DNA of 64,000 nucleotides from Latrodectus hesperus (GCA_037975125.1 JAJQOW010000014.1:22207914-22271913); one strand, 5' to 3'; positions 1 to 15,900 are shown, counted from the first letter of the stretch. Notes: generated by a model from the sequence alone, not told the origin. Numbers and translations: made by a program.

Positions 1-226
1 GCTGATCTTCGCATCAATAGAGGGCAGCACTAGGCTTATTATGATTAAATAAAGTGTATTTTATGAAGAATTCACACTTGTAGCATCAGCTTTGGTAACC
101 ATGCCGGCGAATTGTTTATTTACTATTTGTTTTCTTGGACTCTTGAAGTTATGGAAACAAATTTGTAGCTAGTTCGGTTTTAAAAATTTGTCTATTTAAA
201 CAGAGAGTAAATGTCTTAACTAGAGC
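1..226 (+). promoter_or_regulatory. Upstream region / 5' UTR of CEP104
   Basis: This stretch before the CEP104 start codon must hold its 5' UTR and perhaps its proximal promoter. The transcription start is not visible. At 88-99 the bases AGCTTTGGTAAC match the RFX X-box pattern (RYYNYY followed by RRNRAC) at 11 of 12 positions. X-boxes near the ATG are typical of ciliary genes, and CEP104 is one, so the site is plausible but unproven. Confidence 0.4.
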
Positions 227-339
227 ATGATCAAAAGAATACCGTTTTCTGTTATTAAAGTAACTGGTGAGGATGACAATTTTCCCGCCGCTGAATTACA
301 CAATCAACGGCCAGTTGCGAGAGGTTGGATGTCCCCAAA
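227..339 (+). CDS. CEP104: CEP104 exon 1 (start codon)
   Basis: The exon starts at ATG 227 and ends before the donor GTTAGT, in phase 2. It reads [10 protein letters not shown] and later ARGWMSPK, matching the conserved start of the CEP104 jelly-roll domain (a GW-SPKF pattern completed by exon 2). Confidence 0.88.
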
Positions 340-977
340 GTTAGTGATTGTAATATTAATAATTTTATTTATATATATATTTATGTATTAAATATATTAT
401 TTACAGATAATAGAATATATATTTAATATGTATAACATATAATTTCAATGAAATATTGTATGCAAAATGGTCCCATTTTGGAATTTTATTAAAATTAACA
501 AAATAATTCTAAAAGAAATTTATGCCTGACATATACTATCCTTATGTCCTGAATAGTGATCGCTATTTATGTTTGTCAGTTTATTATTCTGAAAAAATTT
601 AACTTGATAGGGATCTTAATTGAAAATAAAGATTGTGATTTTAATTATTGCAGATATTATAAATTATCTACTATAAGTTACTTTAAGAATTTATTCACCT
701 GACATCCGTTCCAAGTTCATCCATTTCCGGTTCGAAGTGTTAATTAAAAATTTTGATTAAAAGACCATTAGAATAATTGCAGTATATTTCCTTATAATTG
801 CATTTGGAACACTATGAATAACATAAGTTAGACAAGATGTACTTGATTACTTAAATACGGGAATTCCTAATTTTACAATGTTTTGTTAGGAATAAAATGT
901 TCATAAATTTTATTCTTAGAATTGATATAGTAAGAATATTATTAAAATTAATAAAAAAATGAGAATAATGTTAAAAT

Positions 978-1059
<82 letters not shown>

Positions 1060-4000
1060 ACACATACATTTATATATAAATATGTATGTATGTTTGTTTT
1101 TATTTATTTATGATGAATGTATGTATATCATAAATAAAAAAAAAGCATTCAGTTTAAATTTATCCTGTTTTTTATCACTGTAATTAAAATTACTTTTTAT
1201 TGGAATATTTATAAAATCTTCCAGAATTATACTGCCTTGATTAAAACTGACATATTTCTTTCATATAAACAATTCTAAATTTTCTTTTGTTTTATTCATT
1301 TCTAATTAATACATTGAAAATAGGTTCAGTAATATGCTTGTTACTTTTCTGTTATGTTTAATCTCAATCTTGTGAAATAAAAAAAAATGATATTTTTTTG
1401 AAAGAAACTGTATTGAAAAGAATGATTTACTGATTATAGAATGTTTTTTTTTCTACAAATTCATTGCCATAAATTTGATAAAAGTCATAATTTAAATATT
1501 TAAAAAAAAAATCTCTGTTTTTGTTAAATTATTTTGTATAAAAAACACAAAGTAATAGGATCAAAAATATTTTGTGTACAGAAATCATTTTAGCTATGAC
1601 TATCAAAATAAAAGAAATAAAAATTAAACTGATTAAGTTGTGTCTAAATGATTAATTTATTCTCTCTCTCTCTTTTAACTGTAGCCAAGTACTAAGCATT
1701 CTGGTCTTCAGTTTAGCTATTCATAGGTTAAATTTCCACTGGGTTTGGATGTTTGCAGTATTTGAAAATCCATTTTAATTAGTCATTATTTGTAAAAAAT
1801 GACTGTTAAGGTATAAAAAAAAACTAATCTCCATAATGACTTGTTTTATATGATTTAATTTTTTTCTTTGTTAATAAAAATCTCTCATCAAAGTTTAATT
1901 CTATTAATTTAAACTTAATTAAATTATAAATTATATTCTGTATAAAATAAAAGCCTGCTTTTAATTGTAAATTATTATGCATTATTTGAAACTATCTAAT
2001 GTTGCATCTTTTCAGGTTTTGTTCTTATCCTCAAGTAATCATATTGCGATTGGAAACAAGAGCCAGGCTGTGCAAATTCCAACTTCTTTCACACCCATTT
2101 TCGATTTGTAAGTTTTCATAAGCTTTTTTAAGGTGTATAATTTATGCTTTAATTATGAAATTAAAGAATTATCCTTTCAAGATTCTTTGCAACTCTATTT
2201 ATTTGTTGTTATTATTAAGAGTATGTAATTTTATGTTGAATCATTGTTTTGTAAATTGATGAATTACTCGATAAAAACACTTAAATTTACCGAATGTACT
2301 TATATATAAGTTGATGCTCCTTCTTTTGAAATAAACTTTTCGGAGGACTAACTTGTCACATAAATGGCATTGCTGCCAATGATTTTCTTGAAATTTCAGT
2401 TACAACTCAAAGAATTTCTATTCAAACACAATGAAACTTAAAAGTGCACAAAATTATTTTAAGAATTTTACTGAAATTGATTAAGTGTCCCTTAACGCAT
2501 TTCCTACTTCTGGCTAATCTATGCCGCTGAACTTCTTCAATCATGGATCTCATTCACCATGAACTTACAAGATGCAAGATGGTTGCTCATATTCACATAT
2601 TGAATTGGTCTGTATTGACAGATGACGAAATAAAATGAAAAATACTTTAATAAAAGTAGGAAGAATAAATAACTCTTTTTTCTGCCTAAATTATATATTT
2701 AATAATGAGGTTTCTTGATGTGTGGTTATTTGTTTCTAAATTCTCATATGAATCAAATTTCTACTCCAAAGTTTGAATATTTCCTTAAAATTTTTGAATT
2801 GACAGGCATATATGGTATATCAAATTCTAAAATAAATTTAATTGCTATACATTTTTAATAGCTTTTAGAATTTACAATAATTCCATCAAATTATTCAATG
2901 CATTTTTATCATGAATTAATTTTATCAATATTTTATGCTAAAATCCTGTAAAATTATTGGTATCAGAGCCTGATTAAGAAGGGCATACAAGGCAGTTCCC
3001 CAAATCGAGTAAAATGTTTATTTTAGGTAGTGAATTGAATTGAGTAGTTTGCTATATCAAATAGAAAATTTATTGCAGTAAAGCAGAAGGGGCTCCAAAA
3101 TAAGTTTTGATCCTGGGTCCTAATTAATTTAAGTTGGTATGATTTGAGACTTGTCTTCGCCAGTTTAAAAAAATCACATGAAATAATTTTTTTTAGTATT
3201 GCAATATGTGTGTTTATATTATTAACCAAATTTTACATTTAAATTTTTATCATTACTCTTTAGCATCTAAAATAGAATTGCATGTTGGCGATGTAAAAAA
3301 AGCCTTACCAGAATTACTTCAAAATGTATCATGGGAAAAGCTAGGGTAAGCTTTCTATTATATTTATCTGTTAAATATAACAAAAATCATTATTTAAAAC
3401 TTTAAATTAGTGGTTCTTAACAACTGTGCTGCAGCACTTTGTTGTGCTGCCAAATTTTAGAAATGTATATTTTAAAAATTATAGTGCTTTTTTATTACAA
3501 GTAAAGTAATTAACTTATATTGTTGTTTTTGTAGTACATACTATATTCTTTTATTTTACATTCAAAATCATTATCATGCACTTTAAATATATATTTGATA
3601 TGAATATACAAATCCAAAGTGGTTTTTAATTTATTTCTAAAATTTTGCTTGTAAGTAAAGGAAAAATTTGTCTCCTCTTGGAAATATTAATTTTTTTAAA
3701 TTATCTGTCAGTAATAAAAGCATCTAACAACTTCCTGTGTAACATCTAATTAGAGCATAACATAGAGATCACCAACATGTATTATGAACAATATTATGAT
3801 ACTAAATCAACAATATGATGAATAAAAATGAAAAAAATAATCAAAGATTCTGAGAAATAAATTATATTTAAATTAAATACTATTAATTACTATAATTTTA
3901 AATAATAGACTATTTTCTGTTCATCTAATTTTCTATTTAATTTAGAATTCAGCTAAAAAAAATAATGCTGCATGACTAATACATATATATAATCTGATGT

Positions 4001-7000
4001 ACTTTACTTAAAATAATTATCAAAATATTCTTATAAAGATTATTTAATAAATATAAATAAATATTATATTAAGAGGAGAGAAGATTTATGATTTGCTTAT
4101 TTTTGCTAACAAAGAGGATGACTGAATCTTACCCATAATTACAGAAATTTCAAGAAATAATAAAATAAGCCCAACAGACCCAAGTACTATATGGTAAGAA
4201 AGAATTGATGACAATCCTTTTAACGCTTGTGAAGTTGAATTGCCCGTTAAAGTGTTAGCACTCTGGTCTTTGCTTCAAATATTCTTGGGTTCAAAACCCA
4301 TTTCTGTCTTGGATGCTTATTGAGGTTTGATATCTATTTTAAACTGTAGGTCTCAATCTAATTAACTCTCCTGTTCAAAAAATTACCATTCAGCAACAAA
4401 CAAATCAAAACCGGCTAAACTGTGTATTACGGACAGACCTCAGTTTTACCCGGTTTAGATTTAGTGCCGGAATTTCAATACTGTCTTTTATATTCGTTTT
4501 GTATTTCGCTGTGAATATAGCGTAGGAATTTCAATCCTTACTTGAACTTGGCGAAAAAAATCCAAAAAATTGCCAAACTTCGGCCGTATTACTCAGTTTT
4601 ACCATCAAAACCAAATGCTTGCGAAAGAGTCCATTTCTTTCCAACCTGCTGCAACTCTAGATTTCACATAAAGCTCTCAATAACTGATCCTACTCCCTCG
4701 ATGGAGCTCCATTTGTTTGAATGTTTAATTTGTGGAGTTAGAAAAAGGAGGAGAAAAAGTCTTATGTAATCATGATGGAGAAGTCAGCACATTGCTTATA
4801 GAAAGATGATAAAAAACAAACAAAACTGTGCTTACATAATGTCTCATAGATACTTGTATAGTTATAGTTACTAAAAGAAATAACAAAATAGTTTACTTTT
4901 GTCTTACAGTGACATTCCTCTATCTGATAACTCCAGAACTGATTACAAAGCTCGTGAATTTAGATCAGCTAAATTGGACATTATAGCCAAATTTGTGAAA
5001 ATCATATTGCATCAAAATCATGTAAATAAATTAAACCTTTGCAATCAGGTAAGCTCAGAATTTCATATACATTTTGCCAAACCACTCAAAATAATTGTAA
5101 GGATTAACTTTTTATGTTCTCTTTAGATATTGTAATGATGTTTCTACATGATTTATTATGAATTAAATATTAATAATAATTAAAAAATAAATGCAAAAGT
5201 AAAAGTATTTGATTTTATTATATTATAAATTTTGATTTATTTATATGCTTTTCTAACAAAAAACATACAAAGACTTTTCGAGTTGTATGGCTTTTAAAAC
5301 TACTATTACTGTTGTAGAAGTTTTTAACAGTTTCTTCCTTTTAGATCTTATAAATAATTTATAATATTCTTTTTTATTATTCATAAATATGAAATAATTA
5401 ATATGCATAAATTTTGTTAATATATAAAATAACTTCTGTGCTTATATATTCTATAGGATTTTGTAAATATATTGGAAGATTTTGAAGAATGATTTTTTCC
5501 TGTAAAATATACTTGTTGAAAAATAAACTTTAATGTACAATAGCTTTATATACATAATATTAATATTCAATATTCCAATAAAATAAATATTAGTATTAGT
5601 TTATATAAACAAAAAAACTGCCTTAAAAAGCTGAAATGAATTGTCACCTTTTATCTGTTTTTAGGTGGGTTTAATAGCTCTGAACCTAATTGGCGAAACT
5701 GTTCTTGATGGAGGTTCAATCAAAGCTAGATATCTAGTATGTAACATTTTTCATTTCTTTTCTTTGAAGAATTTTTGTCTTTATCAGCAAAATCCTTATT
5801 GAGAAAAAAATATGCTTAGAAAATATGTTATGTGCTTTTCAAAATGTCATCTAGAAACTATATTTGAATTTTAATTGAAAAGTATGTGGGCTCTATTTTA
5901 TCAATTTCATCGCGTAATTCTCTGATGTTGTAATTGTTTTATATACTTGATTGAAATAATGTTAATATGCATTATATATAATATATAAAATACTTAATAT
6001 TAAATATACTTTTTTCTCAAATATTTGTATTGTGAGATTTCAGTTGTAAAATTTAATTTGTAAACTTGTCTGCACTTTTTTTGTATGATTAATTAATTTG
6101 ATTAAAACACATACTATCACTTTATTGTAAACTTCAGAAGTAATTTAAATCAGTATGGGGTAATCGATGAAATTTTAATACTTCTCTATGAAACTAATTT
6201 CATAATTTATTTTGGATCTGAAACACACATGGAAAATGTTTCAGTGTAGTTTTTATTTTTAGTGTAGTTTAAATCTAATGTGAGTGAGATTATCAGCTTT
6301 AGAGGGTTAAATTCCATACATCTTAAAAATTGTGCTTTGTTTCCGCTGATCCCTGTGTGGGGTTAAAGTTTCAGGATTTATATGGGATATTTAATCAATG
6401 GAATCCTTGGAAGTATTCCATTGATTAAAAAATTGCCTATAACCACAGAAAAGATTATATATAGGGAAAAGCATCACAACTGCCTTTGTGTCTAATTTAT
6501 TGAAGACTTTAAGTGACAGACAAAATTATTTATTATAATAAAAAGTCCTTTTATTTTTATAGTTTTATGAATTACAATCTGTTCATGTTCATTTCAAAAG
6601 CTCTCAAATTAGAATAATTTGTGAAAGATAATAGTAATAGTAAGTGAAAGATAATAGTATACAAAAATTATTTAGTTTGGTAAATATATATATATATATA
6701 AATACAATTAACCATGTTAAATGTATAAACTTAAATTAAAGCAAGAATGAAATAATAAAAAGTTTTTAGTAACTTTGACTTTTGTCTAACTTTCAAATAA
6801 AGTAATATGTGATACTTAAATCCTACAAAGTAATAATAATGACCGTAATTATTAGTCACACTTTTGTTTCTTTGAACTGATTCACAAAAGAAAAAAGTAT
6901 TATTTTGAAATATATTTTGCTGAAAAAATCAAGTACAATTTATTTCTAAATTTACTTCAAACCATGATTATATTTACCAGAAATTACATTTTCCTATTTT

Positions 7001-10000
7001 TTTACTGAAGAAAACTTAGTACTAAGCAATAGTTATTGCTATAAATGTGTTGATTTAAGATACAATAGAGATTTCTTTGATTAGCATTTCACATTTTTCT
7101 TGAATAGCAAGATCATAATACTAATGTTTTAAGATATATTTTAACTTTGTAATTAAATATGACAGAGGGAGTGTATTTTGAAACATATTTTAACTGTTTA
7201 TTTGGATTTTTTTTATATTTTTTGTATTTTGACTTTCTTAAATTTTGAATAGGTACTTTTTTTAATCAAAGGTATCGAGCTTTCAATGAATGTGTATTTA
7301 ACTTAAATTTTTATAAATACTCTGAGATTGTTTTCTCATAAATGTAGCATGATAATCTTAAATTTGCTATTTTTGTAACTATATGATGCATAATAAGAAT
7401 AATTATTTTGATCATATTAAGTAAGTATAATAATTACAATAAAAATTTGAGTTTTTCTTGTACATTTGAGTTATATAAGCCAGAAAACCTATAGAAAACT
7501 ATCCAGAAAATTTTCAAAATTTCTGCATTCAATTAAGGTTTTCAATTTCTTCAAGTTCCCCTTAGTTGTATATACATCTTGAATTTCAGACTTTATTAAT
7601 TATGATTTCACTTTTCAATTATGATTCCTGTCTATTTTAAATATTTTATTCTTTTTATGCAGTCTGAGGACAATAACTTCATTAACAGGTATTCTTTTAA
7701 TATATTTCTTTTGATTACGATGCAACAAGTGCTGTTTTACCTTTTTTAAAATTTGATGTTATTGAGGTTTTTTGTCATTTTATAATTAATGAATTTTATG
7801 TAATATTTTTATAAAGAAAAGTATTTTACTATAATTAAGTTGTACAAATTTTTCTTATATTATTATTTTATTATTTATGCATTTATCTTTAATCATGAAT
7901 GTGTACACATATTTACAGATATTAATTTTTATCATAATTTGTAGTGATGTTTAAAATTTCAATTGAATTTTCATAATTAATATCTTCGAGTATTAAATGA
8001 TAAAATCTTTTTTTTTCTCTCTCTCTTAATGATAAAGTTTTACTATTAATTTTAAATTTTAAAACATTACTTTAGATTTGCATGTTAATTGAATGAAATT
8101 AAGAACAAACATATATTTTTCCTTATAAATTAAAAAGTTATTGAACATAATTTACTTTATACCATTGGGAAAAACACTTTAGTTTACTAGATAAACAATT
8201 TTGATTTCACTAGTCGTTATAATTTTAAAAACCTCTAATTTGTGATGTTTGTCTTTTTTTATTTAAAAGGTTATTTTTTATTTAACAATCAATTATTTTT
8301 TATTGTTTTTTGAATAAAATAAAAATATTTGTTAAACCATCAAAATGTTTAGTAAATTATGATTGCATTTTAACTTATAGTTTCTATGTTATTTTAAAAA
8401 TTATGTATATTTTTTTGCATTTTTTAAATTTCAGTAATTTTAAAGCATAATATATGGATCAAAATTTGCAATCGATAAAAAAATTAACAGTAATTCTTAA
8501 TACTTTTTTTATTTCTAAAATAATAAATTTATGTGTGTATATTCTCTATTAAATTCTTAATAATTAAATTTTGTATTATAATGATATAATTTTTGTTTAT
8601 TTATAGAGGGAAAAATATTACTGAACTTGAAGAATTACCCTTTAATATGTATGTTGATTTGGAAGTAGCTCAACTAATTAGGGCATTAGAAAAGAAAAAG
8701 CAGAAAGCCATTTCAAGTACAAAATGTTTTGATTTCTTAGAACTAACTGAGTGCATTACTTTTGCTATTATCTAATACTACTGATCTCAACTAAAGTGCA
8801 TTATATTTAAAATATATTTCTAAAATATTAGTTTTGTAACAAGACTAGAAATTTTTCTTCTTGAATTTTCAATATACTTTACATGAATATATTTTTAGGG
8901 AATATTAATATAAAATTTTAAAAGTGTAATTAGTTAGACTTTAATTAATTCTTTAAAATTTAATATTTTACTAAATATGAGTAAATTAAATTTAAGTTAA
9001 TTAAAAATAGAAAATTATAGTTATAGTATTATAGTTAGATATGTAGAGCATAATCAGAAGTTTGTTTACTCTGTTATATCTTATTTTATTATATATTAAA
9101 ACTTAAGGATGTAAATTTTTAAATTTCTTGTAATATCTTAAATTTCATTTACTTTGATTGTCTCTTAAAGATTTTAAAAATCTGAAAAACACTTTACTGC
9201 ATAATATACATTAATAAATTTTAAAAAAAACTATAAATTACATTTGATTATAAACATGGAATATACTGTGCAACATGATTTATACTTAATATTATCACAT
9301 GTTACATTCTCTTTAGCTATTAATTCATGAATTTAGTAAATTCTTTTGTTAAAAAAGGTGAGGAGGAAAATCATTATTCAATCAGGCACAAGTGTGACAA
9401 GTTATACATGTGCTGTCTTGCCAATCATTTGTTGCTCATAACTGAATGTAATTCTCATAATATTCACAATTGACGGAAGCAGGTGTCTGTAAAGTTCTTT
9501 GAAAGATTGATCTTGTGTTCCACCACTTGGAATCTGGTTAAGATGCATTGTGATCAGAATAATTCTGTATTTTATTATTCTGCATTTAACATGCTATTTT
9601 TAACTTAATTTTAAAAAAAAAGTTTTGCCTTGAAATGCTATACTAAATTTATTGTAATCTCCAGTGTTACATGAGATGTTATTTTTGTGTTACTATTACA
9701 ACAATATCTAATTGTATCACTCAACATGTTTGACTGGAACTAAATCAACATTTTTTTCATTTATAAGTCATTTTAGTTTAACTTTTCTCTAAAATTATCA
9801 CTTTGCAATTACCATTTTCAACAGTACAGACCTCAGCATTCTAATAACTCATTATGATAATAACTCATTAGTTCATGAGAAATGATCCCATGAACTAATG
9901 AGTTACAAACTAGAGTCTTAAGCATTGAACTTCCAACTGTGCTCATTGATAAATTGTTTGGTGAAACCATATAAATTTCCATTATTTCATGTATCTACTT

Positions 10001-12484
10001 CTAAATTTAAAAGTGTCTTCTCTTTCAGATTGGATTTAATCTAAACATTCACAAAAGAGCCTTTGGACTAAATATTCTTTCATTTCACTACGATGGGCCA
10101 AACAAATGAAATATAAAACATTATTTACTGTCAAGAGGAAGCAACAATTTATTAAACATTTCACAAAGCCCAACATTTTTCACATTATAAAATACAAATA
10201 TGTATAGTAAAACATTATCTTAAAAATGTAATATTTAAAAATGGAAATAGCTTGCATGTAATGAAACTGCAATTGCTCAACAAAACGAAGGTTTTTGTTT
10301 ACTTGATTGTAGCTCAAAATTAATCAGGAAACCATCTGCCTGGATTTCATTTGCTTTAAAAAACAAAACTATAGTTGAAAACATGAAAAAAAAAAAACTT
10401 CACATTTTTGTTTAAAATATTGAAAAAATTAGTTCACATTCATATTAATATGCAATATTAATTACAGTATACTTTAAAAAGAATTTCAATTTTAGCTTAA
10501 TATTTCGTTTCAGAATAAAGTTATTATTTTCTCCAGTTAAACTGTTGGAAACTTACCCAGAAAGATTAATTAGCAATGAAATAAAAGATCAATAAAAGGA
10601 ACAACAGATAAATTTTGCTAAATTTCCTTGGTACAGTATATTTAACAATTGCTATAAATAAGAATAATTGTTAAAAGCATTAAATGCTTTTTGAAAATTT
10701 TTAATTTGATTGAGGGAATGCTTTCTCATAAATTAAATAAAAATCATTACAGAAATATTTTTATTGACTGAATCTGTTATTTATCTTCAAGAAGGTAATC
10801 CTAGAAACAAATTATATTTAAATATACCAAATATAAAAATATAATCTAATAACTTAACTTACAACACTTGAATTTTATGACAAAAATCCAAAATTCATTC
10901 ATGTAATAAATCATTAATGTTAATAATTATAAATGAAAACAATAAGTACTGAAACTTCTTCACATAAATATTTTACCCAAAAGAAATTTGCTTGATTAGT
11001 TAAATTTTAGTTACATTAATAACTTAGTTATAAATGTAAAATAAATGCACAATGATTAAACATCTGTTAGTTGCATTGAATGTAAATTACACCATAAAAT
11101 TTTGTTGATGCTTTATTTATGATGCTTTTATCATTAATAATTATTTTTCTCTTTTTATAGATGATAGGTTTGTATATGCCAAAAAATTGAAATATGCTCA
11201 AAATCAATTAATAAAGGTAAAAAAATTATCCTGTTTTATGTAAAAAAATAAAATTAAAATCATCTGAATCATATCAAGGAATGCTCTTGAAAACATTTGA
11301 ATCCATAGTTAAATTTAAACCAGTGTTGAAATTTTATTTGTAGAAATAATGAATTTCATAAGAAAAGCTTGTTTTCCATGAACAAAATTTTATTTTTTAT
11401 CACTAAAGGAAAATAGTTTTACTATAAGCATGCATGCAAAGATTTAATTAGAAAAAAAAATTGCAAAGTAAAATAAGATTTTATCATTTTTTTATTTATT
11501 AGAACTTTAAGTATAGAAATGTTTAAAGCTGAATTAAGATGCATTCTTAATTTAAGACCCCTTTGATTCAACAATTTCCAAAAGTACCTTATCATTTTTA
11601 GATAAAATTCATTGATATTGAAAGCTGTTTTATGATTTCATTTATTGGTTAATAAATTTCTTTATTTATCTTTATTTATTAATTGACATCAATGTATATT
11701 TCATCACAAATTTTTTTAAACAGCTTTATTAGTATTTTATGGATGGCTACATTTATAGTATTTTTAATATTATTTTATATGAAAAAATAGTTTAAAAAAG
11801 ATTGTTCATTCGAAATCACAGCATTTATTTCATAAAAGTGTCATTATGAAAGAATATTTATTTCCATTACACTGCATTTTATTTTGGTGTAAAAATATCA
11901 TTCTTTGTAAAAATTTGGATAAACATCATTCCCTGTAATAAAAAAAATTCTAAAGAATGATGATTAATTATTTTTTTACATAGAATGATGTTTATCTGAA
12001 ACATAAATATTGTAATTACATTGAATGCTATTATTTTCTGTTGAGGAATGCATATAATTGCACTCATCATCATTTCAAAAGAAACTAACATAATTTGTAT
12101 AAAACTATTCTCTTTTCTTATGATAATTTTTTTAATATTGTGCAAGTGTGCTGAAATGTAGCAATTGTTATACTCTAATAATTCATAAAATAATACACAT
12201 AAATAAAAATTATTAACGTTGATGTTTGGATGGATACAAAATTTTTTATGAGCTTCATCAATGTATCTCTATATGTCCATAGTTTTTACAAGAGAAATTT
12301 AATGCAGAGGCCAATGATTGTCAACTTTATATCATGTGCAAATTATTGTTGTTGCATATTGGCCTTTAAGTCACCAATGGTTGACATTTTTCTGCTGTAA
12401 GCAATGTTCTTCACAAATGCCAGAAGGAATTCCTGTAGTGTTATATCAAATTATTTGTGGTGTTGATGTGTGTATATATATACA

Positions 12485-12578
<94 letters not shown>

Positions 12579-12938
12579 CTACACAGAGCTACTATTTAAT
12601 TAAATGCAATAATTTTATTTATATTCTGTTGTAGATTGGTGAAAAGCTTGGTAAATTGGACATTGAGAAAGAGAGGGCCGTTGAGAATGAAGATTTCGAT
12701 TTGGCTCACGTGAAAAAGGAAGAAATGGAAAAACTCAGATTGGATGCTTACAAGAAGCTCAACATTTCTCTTCTGATGGAAGTTGATGGCGTATGTGTAT
12801 TAACTGTGTTACTATGATATTTCACAACCTTTATACCCTTATTTTCTTACATATTCTTTCTTATTTACAGAAAGCTATCAAAGAGAATGATGAAGATAGT
12901 AAGTTTGGTTTAAAATTTTCGCTTATTTATATTGTGTG

Positions 12939-12982
<44 letters not shown>

Positions 12983-15900
12983 TTATAGAATATTTAGTTA
13001 TTTTTTGATATTGTTTACAATATACATTTAAGTACTAAAGAAATTCTTAAAATTAAGCAATTGTAAGTCAACTAAATATTTTTGTGGGGAGTTGCAATTT
13101 TAAATTAGCTCAATATATTCTTTGTTGATTTCATTTTTAATCATTATGATTAAAATGCATTTTTGTATAAAGTGCATCATTCTGATATAGCAAAATATAT
13201 ACATAAAACAATATTGTGCAAGTTTAATGCAAAAAAATATGTATATAAATGATATTTATAAAATACTTTTGTATTTTTCATTTAGACTGAACTAATTATA
13301 AACTTTTTATCATTTCAAATTACTAGAAGTTTTGTATAATTGTAATATTAAATATTGTTTTCGAAATTTTTTATTAAATATAATTTTGAAGTTAATAAAA
13401 TTATTTATTGATTTTTACTTTTGTGTAGATAATAAAATTTTAAATTAAAAAAATTTATGAGCTGCCATTTTTTTAAAATTTGGTTTTCTTGTTACAATAA
13501 TTTGTAATCTTTTATGAAATTTATCTAGAATCAATATGCAATTGATAAAATGAATGAATTAATTAATTTAAGAACTAAATTTTTTGGCAACAGTTATATG
13601 GAAAAAAATTAATTAAATTTTTTTAAAAATATTCATGCAATTAAATTCAATTGAAATTGGTCCTGTTTTTTTATTTCAGTGAAGAATTTCAGTTACTTTA
13701 CTCGGCTGAATTTAAACTACTTCAAAATAGATAAATCCAAAATGATGTCTATTATTTGATAAAATATTGCTTATTGTAATAGTTGAATGGGAAGTAAATT
13801 TTAGCATTGTAGTCTTAAATCCAGCAATTGCTGGGTACAAGACTCATATTCAGTATGGATATTTGTTGCAGTTTTGAATTCAATTTAAAATGTAAAACTG
13901 AGTTGAATTTTCCCTCATGCAAAAAATGGTCATAGAACAACAAAGCTAAACTTACCTAATTAATGTATTACAAACTACATTAGAATTCAATAATTAATAT
14001 AAAATATTTAATCTTACCTGGGTGTTTTTTTTATAAATTTGTTCTTTAAACTCTCTCTGAAAAATAGTCTTTTTTTAGTTATTTGCATTTTTTTTTCATA
14101 TATGTATTTGTAATAAAAAAGACGAAATATGTGTATTTGCCTCAAAAGCCTATTTAAAGTTACACTGATGGAAAATAAAAAAGATAAAATTTTTATTTAA
14201 ACTAAATAGGCTTAGTTATTGTATAATTCAATATTAAAATAAAATAATTTTATGAATTTATAAGTTTTTTTTAAAAAGTACAAATTAATATCTTTATGTC
14301 AATATATTGGAAGTAGAAATGCAGAGTTGAATTTTAAAGAATTCTTAATCCTATATATCAACTTAACTGCTTTTTTTCTTCCAAAATAGAGATTTTTTAT
14401 AACTTTAAAACTTTATTTCTATCATAAGTTATTTAAAGTTATATTACTTTATATTACTTTTTAATAATTTATGTAAATATGATATTAAAATACCTAAAAA
14501 TGGACAATGTATTCAAGTTGTTTATCATGATTATCATTCTTCTTTGAGGAATATTATGATTAAAGATAATAATTAAACATAATTTGTGACTGCAAAATAT
14601 ATTTTATATATCTGTAGATTGTTTTACAACTTGACACTATATTAATAAATTTAGTCATGTTATTGTAAAATTTTATAATATTAATTGTAAGCTTGTGACT
14701 TATTGTGTTCTGCAATAAATATTTTACATTTATGATAAATTAAAATATGTATAGTTTGATATGCATATGTTTATGATTTTCATACATGATAGAATCTAAA
14801 TGGTTGCATTAAGCCATTAAATATTGTGTTAGGTAATATTCCTAAATTTGCTACATCAAAACCCCCTGTTCTTATACCAAAGAAGTTCTTATACCAATGG
14901 TTGGAAATTATGTTAGTCCTGAGGAAAATGTTGTACCAGCATTGAAAAAGTATTTGCACTGTTCTAAGAATTATTTATTTGCATCTGATTCTTTTGCACT
15001 TTTTTGGCACTTTTTAATAATTCTAAGTGCACTTATAAAGATTGTGATAGATGTCTTTTTATATTTTGATGTCAGTATTATTTAATTATAACATCTTTCC
15101 GATACAAAGATCAACACCTGTACATTTATAATATGCATTTTGTTTTTTTAGCAATAAAATAAATTTCTTTGTTTTGACACTAAAGCTGTTCCATGCCTTA
15201 TATATCTGAGTAATCTTATTTTGGAACAATATTAGCATGCTTTTTTCCTATATAGGCTTTATTTTTCCAAGGAATGAATACTTTTATTTTTGTTTTTCTA
15301 TTAAATCTCTATAGCTCACTAATATCTTCACTTTTATGGCTGACAATAATGTTTATTATGCTGCAAATGATAATGTTATAATTTATGATTATATGATATG
15401 CTGTAGAAAACAATAATTAAAAGCTCCATCTGATCAGCAAATATGTCCAAAGTATTTTGTGTTTATATAACCTTAATTGATTTTTGTTTTTTGTGGGTAT
15501 TGCATGTTTACAAAGAATAAAGATTTTGTTTTGTTTTTTCACACATTCCTTTTTTATATAGTTTATTAAAATTTTTATTTTTATGAATTACAATATTTAT
15601 TGTACAATGAAAAATAAATGCGTTTTTCATATTTTCATTCGATTGTTTTTATTGAAAATTACAAATTCGTAGTGATAAAATTTTTGAATTCATCTTGTAG
15701 GAATTTAAAATTTTCATCACAAGGAATTTGTAATATTCATCACTTTACCTTAAATGTTAAATAGACATTACATAAAATCTAAAGCTCCTTTTTATTCTAC
15801 TGTTGAATATTATCCTTTTTGCAAGTTTACCCATGAAATCTTTTATTTTTTAAATATTTCATAGGTGAACTATTAAACAAAAATAAATATTTTAAATAAA

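Noticed and set aside
12318..12599. Open frames with long Ile-Tyr repeats (also at 12793, 55118, 55855 and 58753)
   Set aside because: They are translations of (TA)n microsatellites, not proteins.
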